Shown: positions 6,748 to 16,695, counted from the stretch's first letter. The stretch is 56,872 nucleotides of DNA from Deltaproteobacteria bacterium (GCA_021737325.1 JAIPED010000003.1:1-56872); one strand, 5' to 3'. Numbers and translations are program-made. Notes: generated by a model from the letters alone, not told the origin.

Positions 6748-9700
6748 ATGAATAAATTAATCACCGAATCAGCCATCGAAACCTTCGCCATCGAGCTATT
6801 TGAAAAGCTCGGCTATCAGTATATCTATGCCCCGGATATCGCGCCGGACAGCGAAATGCCGGAGCGCGAACGCTTTGAGGATGTGTTGCTGCTGGAGCGG
6901 TTGCGCTCGGCGGTGGCGCGTATCAACCCGTCCATTCCCGCCGATGTTCGTGAGGAGGCGATCAAACAGGTTCAGCGGCTGAACTCGCCGGAACTCATCG
7001 TCAACAACGAAGCCTTCCACCGCATGTTGACCGAGGGCGTCAAGGTCGTCTATCAGGACAGAGGGAATGAACGCGGCGATTTGGTATGGCTGATGGATTT
7101 TGCCAAGCCCGAGAATAACGAGTTCGTCGTGGCGAATCAGTTTACGGTGATTGGCCACCACACAAATCAGGGACACCAGAGCAATCGCCCGGATGTTGTC
7201 TTGTTCGTCAACGGCCTGCCACTGGTGGTGATTGAACTCAAGAACGCCGCCGATGAAAACGCCACGATCAAATCCGCCTACCAACAATTGCAGACCTACA
7301 AAGAGGTAATCCCCGCCTTATTTACCTACAACGGCATGTTGGTGATCTCCGATGGCCTGGAGGCCAAAGTGGGATCACTGTCAGCGGGCCTCTCCCGATT
7401 CATGGCGTGGAAAACAGCGGACGGCAAGCTGGAGGCATCACGGCTGATCAGCCAGTTGGAAACCTTGATCAAGGGCATGTTGAACAAGGCGACTCTGCTG
7501 GATTTGCTGCGCCATTTCATCGTGTTTGAAAAGTCGAAAAGAGAAGACCCGGCAACGGGGGTTATCAGCATCAGCATGTTGAAGAAGCTTGCGGCGTATC
7601 ACCAGTATTATGCGGTCAACGCGGCGGTGGCTTCCACCTTGCGGGCGGCACGAGAAGCGCCACGGATGGCGGCGGAAACGCCAGAGGGTTACGGCTTGGC
7701 GAGTGTGAAAAACCAGCCACCGGGGGATCGCAAGGCCGGTGTGGTGTGGCACACGCAGGGTAGCGGTAAATCGCTGTCAATGCTCTTTTACACCGGCAAG
7801 ATCGTGCTGGCGCTGGATAATCCTACGATTATCATAATCACCGACCGCAACGACCTGGATGATCAATTGTTCGATACTTTTGCCGCCTGTAACCAGTTGT
7901 TGCGGCAGGAGCCGATGCAAGTGGATGACCGCAAAGAGCTGAAGCGGCTATTAAGAGTAGCGTCCGGCGGGGTGATTTTCACCACCATTCAGAAATTTCA
8001 ACCGGAAGAAGGCAATATCTATGAGGAATTGACCGACCGCCGCAATGTGGTGGTGATCGCCGATGAGGCGCATCGCACCCAGTACGGCTTCAAGGCAAAA
8101 ACCGTGGACAAGAAAGATGCTCAAGGCAATATTACCGGCAAACGGGTAGTTTACGGTTTTGCTAAATATCTGCGCGATGCCCTGCCGAACGCAACCTACC
8201 TTGGTTTTACCGGCACGCCCATCGAAAAAACCGATGTCAACACCCCGGCGGTGTTCGGCAATTATGTGGATGTGTACGACATTGCCCAGGCGGTGGAAGA
8301 CGGCGCCACCAAGAAGATTTATTACGAAAGCCGCCTAGCCCGAGTTTCGCTCAGCGACGAGGGCAAGAAGCTTATTGCCGAATTGGACGAGGAACTGGAA
8401 CAGGGCGAGTTGACCGAGACCCAGAAGGCCAAGGCCAAATGGACAAAGATGGAGGCATTGGTCGGCGCAAAGCAGCGCATTCGAAATGTGGCGCAGGACA
8501 TCGTGGAACATTTTGAGAAACGCCAGGAAGTTTTTGCGGGCAAGGCCATGATTGTGGTCATGTCGCGGAGGATTGCGGCAGAGTTGTATGAACAGATCAT
8601 CAAACTGAAACCAGAATGGCATTCACTCGACCTGACCAAGGGCGTCATCAAGGTGGTAATAACGGCGGCCTCTGCAGATGGCCCGAAACTGGCAGGGCAT
8701 CACACCAGCAAAGAACAACGCAGGACGATTGCCGAGCGCATGAAAAACCCCGATAACGAGTTAAAGTTGGTTATCGTGCGCGACATGTGGCTCACTGGTT
8801 TTGATGCACCCTGTATGCATACGCTATACATTGACAAGCCCATGAAGGGCCACAACCTGATGCAGGCTATCGCAAGGGTGAATCGCGTTTACGGTGATAA
8901 GCCTGCGGGTTTGGTGGTGGACTATCTGGGCATTGCGGCTGACCTCAAGCAGGCCTTGTCGTTCTATGCTGATGCCGGTGGCAAGGGCGACCCCATGCTG
9001 GCCCAGGAGCAGGCCGTAAAAATGATGCAGGAAAAGATTGAGGTGGTGACCAGTATGTATCACGGCTTCCCTTACGAGGATTACTTCGATGCCGACACTT
9101 CCGGAAAACTCGCCATGATCCTGGCGGCTGAGGAACATATCCTCGGCTTGGAGGATGGCAAGAAACGCTATATCGACCAAGTTACCGCCTTGTCGCAGGC
9201 ATTCGCCATTGCCATTCCCCACGAGCAGGCCATGGATGTGAAGGATGAAATCGCCTTCTTCCAGGCGGTGAAGGCGCGGCTGGCGAAGTTCGACAGCACG
9301 GGCACGGGGAGAAGCAATGAGGAAATCGAATCAACCATTCGGCAGGTAATCGACAAAGCGCTGGTCTCAGAGCAGGTCATTGATGTGTTCGACGCTGCCG
9401 GAATCAAGAAGCCCGATATTTCGATTCTTTCCGAAGAGTTTTTGCTGGAGCTGAAGAACAAGGAGCATAAAAACATCTCGCTCGAAGTGCTCAAAAAGTT
9501 GCTCAACGACGAAATCAAAGCGCGGGCCAAGAAGAATCTGGTACAAAGCAGAACTTTAATGGAAATGTTGCAAAGTGCCATCAAACGGTATCACGCCAAG
9601 GTACTCACAGCAGCAGAGGTGATGGATGAGCTGATCAACATCAGTAAGGAAATCGTTAAGTCCGACAAGCAAGCCAAAGAGATGGGCATGAGCGACTATG

Positions 9701-9987
9701 AGTACGCCTTCTATACCGCCGTGGCCAGCAACGATAGCGCCAGAGAACTAATGCAACAAGACAAGTTGCGCGAGCTTGCCGTTGTGCTTTTTGAGAGAGT
9801 AAAAGCCAATGCCTCCATTGATTGGACAATCAAGGAAAGCGTAAAGGCAAAACTCAAAGTCATTGTAAAAAGAACCTTGAGAGAATTTGGCTATCCGCCT
9901 GATATGCAGAAGCTGGCAACCGAGACGGTGCTTAAGCAGGCGGAGATGCTGGCGAATGAGTTAACCAGAAACACAACCACGGGATGA
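6748..9987 (+). CDS. hsdR: Type I restriction enzyme R subunit HsdR
   Basis: The motor and nuclease subunit of a type I restriction enzyme, acting with HsdM and HsdS. The 1079-residue frame is intact. It has a PD-(D/E)xK nuclease (D149 in RPDVVLF, E163 and K165 in VIELKN, QxxxY at 180-184), a helicase with Walker A HTQGSGKS (335-342), DEAH at 439-442, a motif III-like FTGTP, a WLTGFDAP segment and motif VI QAIARVNR, and a helical C-terminal region. Length and motifs match the family. No hsdM is present in the window and hsdS is truncated, so DNA cleavage would need partners encoded elsewhere. The gene is preceded by the TTAAGAGAAG leader and a GAGAGGTAGGGG ribosome-site region. Confidence 0.95.
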   Translation: MNKLITESAIETFAIELFEKLGYQYIYAPDIAPDSEMPERERFEDVLLLERLRSAVARINPSIPADVREEAIKQVQRLNSPELIVNNEAFHRMLTEGVKVVYQDRGNERGDLVWLMDFAKPENNEFVVANQFTVIGHHTNQGHQSNRPDVVLFVNGLPLVVIELKNAADENATIKSAYQQLQTYKEVIPALFTYNGMLVISDGLEAKVGSLSAGLSRFMAWKTADGKLEASRLISQLETLIKGMLNKATLLDLLRHFIVFEKSKREDPATGVISISMLKKLAAYHQYYAVNAAVASTLRAAREAPRMAAETPEGYGLASVKNQPPGDRKAGVVWHTQGSGKSLSMLFYTGKIVLALDNPTIIIITDRNDLDDQLFDTFAACNQLLRQEPMQVDDRKELKRLLRVASGGVIFTTIQKFQPEEGNIYEELTDRRNVVVIADEAHRTQYGFKAKTVDKKDAQGNITGKRVVYGFAKYLRDALPNATYLGFTGTPIEKTDVNTPAVFGNYVDVYDIAQAVEDGATKKIYYESRLARVSLSDEGKKLIAELDEELEQGELTETQKAKAKWTKMEALVGAKQRIRNVAQDIVEHFEKRQEVFAGKAMIVVMSRRIAAELYEQIIKLKPEWHSLDLTKGVIKVVITAASADGPKLAGHHTSKEQRRTIAERMKNPDNELKLVIVRDMWLTGFDAPCMHTLYIDKPMKGHNLMQAIARVNRVYGDKPAGLVVDYLGIAADLKQALSFYADAGGKGDPMLAQEQAVKMMQEKIEVVTSMYHGFPYEDYFDADTSGKLAMILAAEEHILGLEDGKKRYIDQVTALSQAFAIAIPHEQAMDVKDEIAFFQAVKARLAKFDSTGTGRSNEEIESTIRQVIDKALVSEQVIDVFDAAGIKKPDISILSEEFLLELKNKEHKNISLEVLKKLLNDEIKARAKKNLVQSRTLMEMLQSAIKRYHAKVLTAAEVMDELINISKEIVKSDKQAKEMGMSDYEYAFYTAVASNDSARELMQQDKLRELAVVLFERVKANASIDWTIKESVKAKLKVIVKRTLREFGYPPDMQKLATETVLKQAEMLANELTRNTTTG

Positions 9988-10063
9988 TAAATGAGCTGTT
10001 CCCCCCACATATGGCGCGGTTGATGCGTGGCAAACGAGTTAGCAACAAGAAAGGATTGAAGCT

Positions 10064-10372
10064 ATGTATAAACCACTGGCAAACGATTGGATTGAAGAAA
10101 TGGTGGCAGGAGGAAAGCTTGAAGCCATGTCCACCCAAAAAAGGGAGCAGCTGGCGGAAGAGTATGCCATGATTATTGAAGAAACAATCGCCGCCGAGGC
10201 GCAAAAAACCCTCGCGACGATGGGCAAGGCTGACGAGTACGAGCGGATGAAGCTTTTTGACGGGCAGTATCTTAACAAATATCTAAACCAAACGATCCCT
10301 GCCTTTTTCTCTTTCAAGATGGAGGCGATCGCTTTGGCAAAAGAGATTATTCTTGCAAAGGGAAAGTCATGA
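10064..10372 (+). CDS. Small helical protein, DUF5663-like
   Basis: 102 residues, predicted mostly helical. The pattern (IEEMV..., Q-REQL-EEY-IIEE, a YLNKYLNQTIPAFFSFK segment, a final helix) resembles DUF5663 proteins, but this is recognition by pattern only. AAAGGA lies about 9 bases before the ATG. Its stop overlaps the start of the SpoIID-like gene (ATGA at 10369-10372), so the two are translationally coupled. No signal peptide or membrane segment is seen. Confidence 0.6.
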   Translation: MYKPLANDWIEEMVAGGKLEAMSTQKREQLAEEYAMIIEETIAAEAQKTLATMGKADEYERMKLFDGQYLNKYLNQTIPAFFSFKMEAIALAKEIILAKGKS

Positions 10373-11712
10373 AATTTTTGGCACATAGCCACCCCGATGA
10401 ACCCCTCCAACTGGTTGGCGAACCGCAGGTGGCGGTGGGAATTAGCGAAAAAGCAAGGGCCGTTACGGGAAGGCTACAAGGAACCTTTGTCGTCGCTGGA
10501 AAGACCATCAGCGGTGATTTTAGCGCGGAGATTATTGAGGGGGGAAATGTCCTTTTGCGCAATCCGCGGATAACTATTCGTGCGCCGCGGATCGAATTGG
10601 AAAATCATCAAGGAGGGATTTTTGCGCTTGATGATGTCATTATTGGCAAGGATTTTCATTGGGAGCGGCGAGAAAAACAGGAATTTCGTGGTTCATTGGT
10701 GCTTCAGGCAACGACGGAAGGAATCAGCGTTATCAACGAGATCGGTTTGGAGGAATACCTTAGCGTGGTGATTGCTTCTGAGATGAGCGCCGCGGCGCCG
10801 GTGGAGTTTCTGAAGGCCCAAGCGATTGTCGCAAGAAGTTGGTCTCTTGCTCGCCTGCTTAGCGAGGAAAAGGACGAATATCGGCAGGAAATCCCCCCTA
10901 CAGAGGTTGTTTGCTGGTATGGTCGGGGAAGGCATAACGATTTTGATTTCTGTGCCGATGATCACTGCCAACGCTACCATGGCATTACTCGGGAAACGGC
11001 AACACACAACCTTGCCGCAACCAGACAAACCCGTGGATTATTTTTGGTTAGCGGCACTCAGGTATGTGATGCCCGCTATCACAAGGCATGCGGCGGTCTT
11101 ACGGAACATTTCTCTGTGGCTTGGGAGGATAATGGTGCGCCTTATCTGGTGCCCATTGTCGATTCTCTTGCAAAACAACCCTTTATCACCACTGAAGAAT
11201 CCGCCCACGCTTGGTTATGCAACTCCCCCAACGCGTATTGCCGTGTTTATGATGAAAAATTGCTGGCAACGATTCTCCCTTCGTTTGATAGGGAAACCGC
11301 CGATTTTTTCCGCTGGCAGGTAACATATCGGCGCGAAGAGTTAGAAGCAATCATCCAGGAGAAGGCAAAGAGGCATCTGGGAGAGCTGAAAGAAATTATC
11401 GCGCTCCAGCGGGGAGCTTCAGGAAGGATCTATCGCCTTCGTCTGGTTGGCTCACGGGAGGAAATGACTATCGGGAAGGAACTGGAAATCCGTCGAGTGC
11501 TTGCAATAAATCACCTCTACAGTAGCGCGTTCGTCGTGGAAAAACGGGGTGGAGGAGTCTTTCCTGACGAAATTGTCCTTCACGGTGGCGGTTGGGGGCA
11601 CGGTGTTGGGCCCTGTCAAATTGGTGCCGCCAACATGGCTCTCCAAGGATTTAGCTGTGAGCAGATACTCGGGCACTATTTCCCGCAGACGAATTTGGAG
11701 CAACTTTATTGA
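10369..11712 (+). CDS. SpoIID/LytB-domain protein
   Basis: 447 residues. The SpoIID/LytB region spans about 110-445: LEEYLSVVIASEMS, then FLKAQAIVARSW, then a YHKACGG motif and a terminal GWGHGVGPCQIGAANMA. In sporulating bacteria SpoIID is a lytic transglycosylase that cleaves glycan strands; in non-sporulating Gram-negatives homologs are thought to act in cell-wall remodelling. There is no obvious N-terminal signal peptide. The first 110 residues form a beta-rich region as in other family members. Coupled to the DUF5663-like gene upstream. Confidence 0.88.
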   Translation: MKFLAHSHPDEPLQLVGEPQVAVGISEKARAVTGRLQGTFVVAGKTISGDFSAEIIEGGNVLLRNPRITIRAPRIELENHQGGIFALDDVIIGKDFHWERREKQEFRGSLVLQATTEGISVINEIGLEEYLSVVIASEMSAAAPVEFLKAQAIVARSWSLARLLSEEKDEYRQEIPPTEVVCWYGRGRHNDFDFCADDHCQRYHGITRETATHNLAATRQTRGLFLVSGTQVCDARYHKACGGLTEHFSVAWEDNGAPYLVPIVDSLAKQPFITTEESAHAWLCNSPNAYCRVYDEKLLATILPSFDRETADFFRWQVTYRREELEAIIQEKAKRHLGELKEIIALQRGASGRIYRLRLVGSREEMTIGKELEIRRVLAINHLYSSAFVVEKRGGGVFPDEIVLHGGGWGHGVGPCQIGAANMALQGFSCEQILGHYFPQTNLEQLY

Positions 11713-11823
11713 TTGATGAAAGGCACCTTGCCTGTGGCTTCAAGTTGCCACTGAGAGCTACACCAGGGCGAATTGAACAACTTCAGGAATGCCGAAAACC
11801 AAGAACTGATTCTCAAGAAAGAA

Positions 11824-11850
11824 GGAGGAGGAGGAGGAGGAGGAGGAGGA
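11824..11850 (+). repeat. (GGA)9 trinucleotide tract serving as Shine-Dalgarno region
   Basis: Nine perfect GGA units end 6 bases before the ATG at 11857. Every unit offers GGAGG to 16S rRNA. Gain or loss of units would not shift the downstream frame but could change the number of ribosome-binding registers. Alternatively, translation from an upstream TTG at 11773 would encode nine glycines. Confidence 0.75.
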
Positions 11851-11856
11851 ACGGAA

Positions 11857-12177
11857 ATGCCTGCTTTAGACGATGCGATTGATGAAATTTTAGCGACATA
11901 CTTTTACTATGTTGCGGGAATTGCGGAATGGGAAGTTATTCGCCAGCAGGGCTTAGTTGCCGACGACGGGGGCATGATCGCCGCGATAAGCGGCTATGAT
12001 GCTGATTTATTTGCAGAAGTAGCAAAGAGCAAGGGACTTTCCGAATATATCGTTTTGCGATTTAACCCCACCACCTGGGGCGTTTCTCCCACTCCCCACG
12101 AAGGACCCAAGCGCTGTCAGCTTCGGTGCCCAATTATTGGCCCTTGCCTAATTGAGCGGGTCCCATTCTCCCCTTAG
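11857..12177 (+). CDS. Hypothetical protein behind a GGA repeat
   Basis: 106 residues of unrecognised function. The N-terminal 60 residues look helical and acidic (ALDDAIDEILATYFYYVAGI). The last 30 are rich in Pro, Cys and Arg and look less like a folded domain. The ATG at 11857 is preferred over the TTG at 11773 because it directly follows the purine tract. It lies between the SpoIID-like gene and smc. It could be real or a decayed reading frame. Confidence 0.45.
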   Translation: MPALDDAIDEILATYFYYVAGIAEWEVIRQQGLVADDGGMIAAISGYDADLFAEVAKSKGLSEYIVLRFNPTTWGVSPTPHEGPKRCQLRCPIIGPCLIERVPFSP

Positions 12178-12257
12178 GGCATCAAACCTTTACATCACCC
12201 CACCCTTTTGTTAGGTGTCCACCGATTTTCTGATGGGATTTGGTGTCGTTCCGACAA

Positions 12258-15200
12258 ATGCGGCTAAAAAAATTGGAAATTTCTGGCTTTAAATCCTTCC
12301 GTGACAAGGTTGTTTTTGATTTACCCGAGGGAATCAGTGCGTTCGTGGGGCCTAACGGTTCGGGAAAGAGCAATGTTGTTGACGCCATTCGCTGGGCAAT
12401 GGGCGAACAGCGCGTAAAATCGCTTCGCGGCAAAAAGATGGAAGATGTTATCTTTAACGGTTCCGAGGCAGTTGCGGGCGCGGGCATGGCGGAAGTTACC
12501 CTCACTTTAAGCAACGAAAATGGCGTTTTTCCCGCACCCTATGCGGAAATGGCGGAAGTTTCCCTTACCCGTAGGCTCTTTCGGGATTGCGACAGCGATT
12601 ACTACATTAACAATGCTCCTTGCCGTTTGTTAGATATCCGTGAATTTTTCATGGGTACGGGGATGGGGGGTAGAAGCTACGCCATCATTGAACAGAATAG
12701 TGTTACGGGCATAATAGAAGCAAAACCTGAAGAAATTCGCTATTTTATCGAAGAGGCGGCAGGAATTTCCAAGTACCGCTCACGCAAGGAAGCGGCTTTA
12801 AGAAAATTAGAAGCGGCACAGGCAAATGTTACCCGCGTTCACGATGTTTTGCGCGAATTGAAGAACCAGCTTAACACCCTTTCACGGCAAACAAAAAAGG
12901 CGCAGGCTTTTAGGGATGCCCGAGATGAGTTAAAAAACGCTCAACTCCTCTTGGGATTACAGAGATGCTGGGATTTGGCGGCCAAGAAAAAAGAAATTTT
13001 AGAAAAATCTTCCAAACTTGCCAGCGATATTGAGCAGCTATCCGCCACTCAAGAATCTCTGGAAGCGGAGAGCGGCGCACTTAAACTTACGATCTTGGAA
13101 GAAGGCGAACGGCTCGCCAGTGCACAAGAAAATATCTATGCAATTAAAAACGAAATGAGCGCGAAAGAACACCGCATCACATTTAATAAACAGCAGGTAG
13201 CGGAGTTGCTCCTGCGTCGAGAGACGGCGATGCGGGAGATTGCCATCTTAACAGAGAAGGTCGCGACGACGAAAGAGACGATCGGCGCCAATGCCCGCCA
13301 GATGCGGGAATTAAGCGAAGAACTCGCCAAGTTGCTAATAGAAATTGCCGCCGCCGAAAAGTTGGTTGCCCAGCTCAAGGAACGGGAAGCAGAACTTTAC
13401 AGAACGATAGAGCGGATTAAAGCCGATTATGTGGAGGCTGTTACCGCCAAGACAAACCATCGCAATATGCTACTTAACATTGCCAAGGTCTGCGAAGATT
13501 TGGAAAAGCGCCAAAAACGGGGGGCAGGAGATTTAGAACAGATGCGGGTAAATTGGCAAAACGCCGTTTCCGCTCAAAAAAGCTCGCTTCTTGGCGTTGA
13601 GGAACTATCCATCAAAAAAGCTACCAGCGAAGAACAGTTGCGAGAAATCGTGCGCCGTAAAGTGCAATTAAAGGAAGAAATTGCCTTCACGGAGGAGGAT
13701 CTGGAGGAAGCGAAAGCACGGTTGACACAAAAGACCTCACGCTACGAATCTTTGCAGGAATTTCAACGCGGATATTCTTGGTGTTCGGAAGGAGCGCAGG
13801 CCTTGCTATCGGAGAAGGGCAATACCATTCCTGCAGATCTCCGACAGGGTATTGTTGGCACTATTTCCGACCATATTGATGTCGCTCCAGGTTTTGAGAC
13901 GGCAATAGAAGCGCTTCTAGGGGAAAAGATGGGAGCCGTTATCGTTTCCTCATGGGAAAATGGCCTCCGCTCCATAGATTACATCAAATTTTCTGCCTTA
14001 GAGCGCTCCAGCGTTATTGCCCTACAGGCCCAAGGAAGAGTTGCCCTCCCGGATATCCCTGGAATGAAAAAAGCCATGGATGTTGTGCGTACCAATAGCT
14101 CCTCGCAGGAGTTGGTAGAATGGTTATTGCGAGATTCCTACATCGTCCCGAACCTGGCCGAAGGGGTGCTCCTGTGGCAAAAAAATGGCGGCGGGAATTT
14201 TGCAACGCCTGAGGGAGATTTGGTCGTCAGTAGCGGGGTTATCAGTGGCGGAGCACGGCCGCAAGCAAGCCTGTTTAAGAATAAGCGGGAACTTTTTGAG
14301 CTAGCGCAGGAAAAGGAAGAGCTGGTAAAAAATATTGCCCTTGCGGAAGAAAATAAGAAACGCAACGGGGCACTTTTAGAAGCGTTGGAGGAAGAAGAGG
14401 CGCTCACCCGACAATCCGCGCATCGTTTAGCGACAGAGGTGGAAATAGCGATAAGGGAAGCGCAACACCGCGAAAAAGAAGCGAAGATCTTGCAACAACG
14501 AATTGATGTACTGCTCTTTGAAAAGCAAAACATTCAAGAAGAGCTTGTTCAGGCCCAAGCAGGTATTGCCAGCGAACAACAGGGAGAAAAAGAAAGTGCA
14601 CACAAAGAAGATATCCTGAAAAACGAGCTGGCAGCTCTGCAAGAAAAATGGGCGAGGGCAAAGGAAGAGCTTGCCCAGGCTCAAGAAATTCTTACCACCA
14701 AGAAGGTTTCCATCGCTCGATTACAGACGGACATCCGCGCACGAGAGGATGCGGTGCGGATGCAACAAGCGAGCCTTGCCGAAAGCGAAAATACCATAGC
14801 CCAGCGAACCACAACGATTAATGCTGCTGCTATACAAGCAGAAAGCTTGACACAGGAGGAAGAAACGGAACGAGCCTGCATTGGGGAATTAGCGGCACGC
14901 TACACCGCCATGGAAGAAGAGTATCTCTTGCTGAAGCAGGAAAACGCCGCGAAGGAACAACAGCGAATAAAAGCCGAAGAAGCACTACGCGAATTAAACA
15001 GGAAAAAAGAAGCGGAGCAACAGCGAAAGGCGGAGTTGCAGACGGAGTATGCCAACGCTACCTATCAGCAGGAAAGCCTGATAGAATCCTTGGCGGAAAA
15101 GGGCTATGAAAACCTGACGGAGAGCTTGGCAAACTTCCAAGGCTTGTTGCCGCAGGAGATTGACGCGCTTAGCGAAACTGCGGAAAAACGGAAACGCGAA

Positions 15201-15806
15201 ATTGATGGCTTTGGGGAAGTAAACCTTTTGGCGATTAGTGAGTATGAACAGGCAGAGGAAAGGCACAACGCGCTGGCGGCACAGGAAGCGGATATCAACG
15301 ACGCGATTCAGACGCTTCAGCGTACCATCACCCGCATCAATAACATTTCCCGCAGGCGATTCGCCGAAACCTTTGCCGAAATAAATGTCCATTTCCAGAA
15401 AATTTTCCCCCGACTGTTCCTCGGCGGCAGGGGCAAATTGAGCCTTACCAACACCGAGGATTTGCTGGAGACGGGCGTTGATGTGGAAATTCAGGTGCCT
15501 AATAAAAAGATGCAATCGCTATCTTTGCTTTCTGGTGGGGAAAAATCGCTATCCGCCATTGCGCTCATTCTCTCCCTGGTTTTTTATAAGCCGTCATCGT
15601 TCTTAATCATGGACGAGGTTGATGCCGCGTTGGATGATGCGAATGTGATGTTGTTTAACAATATTCTCAAAGATGTTTCCGCTCTTTCCCAGGTACTGCT
15701 CGTTACCCATAACCGTAGCTCTATGGAATTTGCCCACAGCCTCTACGGAATTTCCATGCGTCACGATGGTACTTCAACAAGTCTTTCGGTAAGTCTTAAC
15801 AGTTAA
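12258..15806 (+). CDS. smc: Chromosome condensation ATPase SMC
   Basis: The SMC homodimer with ScpA/ScpB loads at and organises replication origins. From ATG 12258 (MRLKKLEISGFKSF) the protein has 1182 residues: Walker A GPNGSGKSN (31-39), a first coiled coil (about 165-500), a hinge around 510-660 with glycine-rich turns, a second coiled coil, signature LSGGEKS at 1091-1097 and Walker B with D-E at about 1119-1120. Length is typical. scpA and scpB are not in the window. ftsY follows with a short gap and an excellent ribosome site, an arrangement also known in other bacteria. Confidence 0.96.
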   Translation: MRLKKLEISGFKSFRDKVVFDLPEGISAFVGPNGSGKSNVVDAIRWAMGEQRVKSLRGKKMEDVIFNGSEAVAGAGMAEVTLTLSNENGVFPAPYAEMAEVSLTRRLFRDCDSDYYINNAPCRLLDIREFFMGTGMGGRSYAIIEQNSVTGIIEAKPEEIRYFIEEAAGISKYRSRKEAALRKLEAAQANVTRVHDVLRELKNQLNTLSRQTKKAQAFRDARDELKNAQLLLGLQRCWDLAAKKKEILEKSSKLASDIEQLSATQESLEAESGALKLTILEEGERLASAQENIYAIKNEMSAKEHRITFNKQQVAELLLRRETAMREIAILTEKVATTKETIGANARQMRELSEELAKLLIEIAAAEKLVAQLKEREAELYRTIERIKADYVEAVTAKTNHRNMLLNIAKVCEDLEKRQKRGAGDLEQMRVNWQNAVSAQKSSLLGVEELSIKKATSEEQLREIVRRKVQLKEEIAFTEEDLEEAKARLTQKTSRYESLQEFQRGYSWCSEGAQALLSEKGNTIPADLRQGIVGTISDHIDVAPGFETAIEALLGEKMGAVIVSSWENGLRSIDYIKFSALERSSVIALQAQGRVALPDIPGMKKAMDVVRTNSSSQELVEWLLRDSYIVPNLAEGVLLWQKNGGGNFATPEGDLVVSSGVISGGARPQASLFKNKRELFELAQEKEELVKNIALAEENKKRNGALLEALEEEEALTRQSAHRLATEVEIAIREAQHREKEAKILQQRIDVLLFEKQNIQEELVQAQAGIASEQQGEKESAHKEDILKNELAALQEKWARAKEELAQAQEILTTKKVSIARLQTDIRAREDAVRMQQASLAESENTIAQRTTTINAAAIQAESLTQEEETERACIGELAARYTAMEEEYLLLKQENAAKEQQRIKAEEALRELNRKKEAEQQRKAELQTEYANATYQQESLIESLAEKGYENLTESLANFQGLLPQEIDALSETAEKRKREIDGFGEVNLLAISEYEQAEERHNALAAQEADINDAIQTLQRTITRINNISRRRFAETFAEINVHFQKIFPRLFLGGRGKLSLTNTEDLLETGVDVEIQVPNKKMQSLSLLSGGEKSLSAIALILSLVFYKPSSFLIMDEVDAALDDANVMLFNNILKDVSALSQVLLVTHNRSSMEFAHSLYGISMRHDGTSTSLSVSLNS

Positions 15807-15819
15807 GGAGGTAATGCGG

Positions 15820-16695
15820 ATGGGAATGTTGAGCGCCCTAAAAAGAGGGCTTGCCAAAACAAAGACCGTCTTTAGTGCGAGTATTGAAGCTATTCAGGGG
15901 CAAACCGCTGGGGAGGATTGGGAATCCTTGCTCATCGCTACCGATATGGGTGCCGCATTTGCCGCTCGGGTGACCAAGCAAATAAAAGCTCAGGGGGGTA
16001 CGGATAAAAAACGGGGAAAGGAAATATTGCGAGAGATTCTAATCGCGACGCTACTGCCGAGGCAGAGCGATTTTTTCAAGGACGCAAAGATGCCGCTGGT
16101 GGTCATGGTTATCGGGGTAAATGGTACGGGAAAAACAACAACCATCGGAAAGATAGGCGGAATGCTCAAAAATGAAGGTTATAGGGTGATGCTTTGTGCG
16201 GGTGATACCTTTCGTTCCGCCGCCAAGGAACAGCTTGCCATCTGGGGCGAACGCAATGACATTCCTGTTGTATCCAAGGTGGCAGGTGCGGATCCCGCTG
16301 CGGTTGTATTTGAGGCGCTGGCAAAGGCGCGTGCAGAAAAGACCGATATTCTCTTAGTTGATACCGCTGGTCGCTTGCACACCAAGTTCAACCTCATGGA
16401 AGAGTTAAAAAAAATAAAAAGGGTAATCGCCAAGGATACGCAGCAGATGAAGACCCTATTGGTTTTGGATGCAACAACGGGGCAAAACGCGGTAGGGCAA
16501 GCAGAAGCCTTTAATGACGCCGTGGGTGTTGATGGCATTGTGCTCACCAAGCTTGACGGCTCCGCCAAGGGTGGCATTATCGTGCGTATTGCCGCAGAGC
16601 TTAGCATTCCTATTGCTTATATCGGAGTTGGCGAGGGTGTTGACGACCTGCGTAGCTTTGATGCCAGAACCTTTGTTGACGCGCTGTTAGATTAG
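15820..16695 (+). CDS. ftsY: Signal recognition particle receptor FtsY
   Basis: A membrane-associated GTPase that receives SRP-ribosome complexes at the translocon. From ATG 15820 it has 291 residues with the NG domain: P-loop GVNGTGKTT (99-107), DTAGR (181-185), TKLDGSAKGG (243-252) and a closing GVGEGVDDL. The long acidic A domain of enterobacterial FtsY is absent, as in many other phyla. AAGGAGG at 15805-15811 lies 8 bases from this ATG but only 2 bases from the alternative ATG at 15814, so 15820 is preferred. Confidence 0.95.
   Translation: MGMLSALKRGLAKTKTVFSASIEAIQGQTAGEDWESLLIATDMGAAFAARVTKQIKAQGGTDKKRGKEILREILIATLLPRQSDFFKDAKMPLVVMVIGVNGTGKTTTIGKIGGMLKNEGYRVMLCAGDTFRSAAKEQLAIWGERNDIPVVSKVAGADPAAVVFEALAKARAEKTDILLVDTAGRLHTKFNLMEELKKIKRVIAKDTQQMKTLLVLDATTGQNAVGQAEAFNDAVGVDGIVLTKLDGSAKGGIIVRIAAELSIPIAYIGVGEGVDDLRSFDARTFVDALLD

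Noticed and set aside
11773-11856. Poly-glycine N-terminus from a TTG start
   Set aside because: The GGA tract is a strong ribosome-binding region for the ATG at 11857, so the upstream start is less likely.
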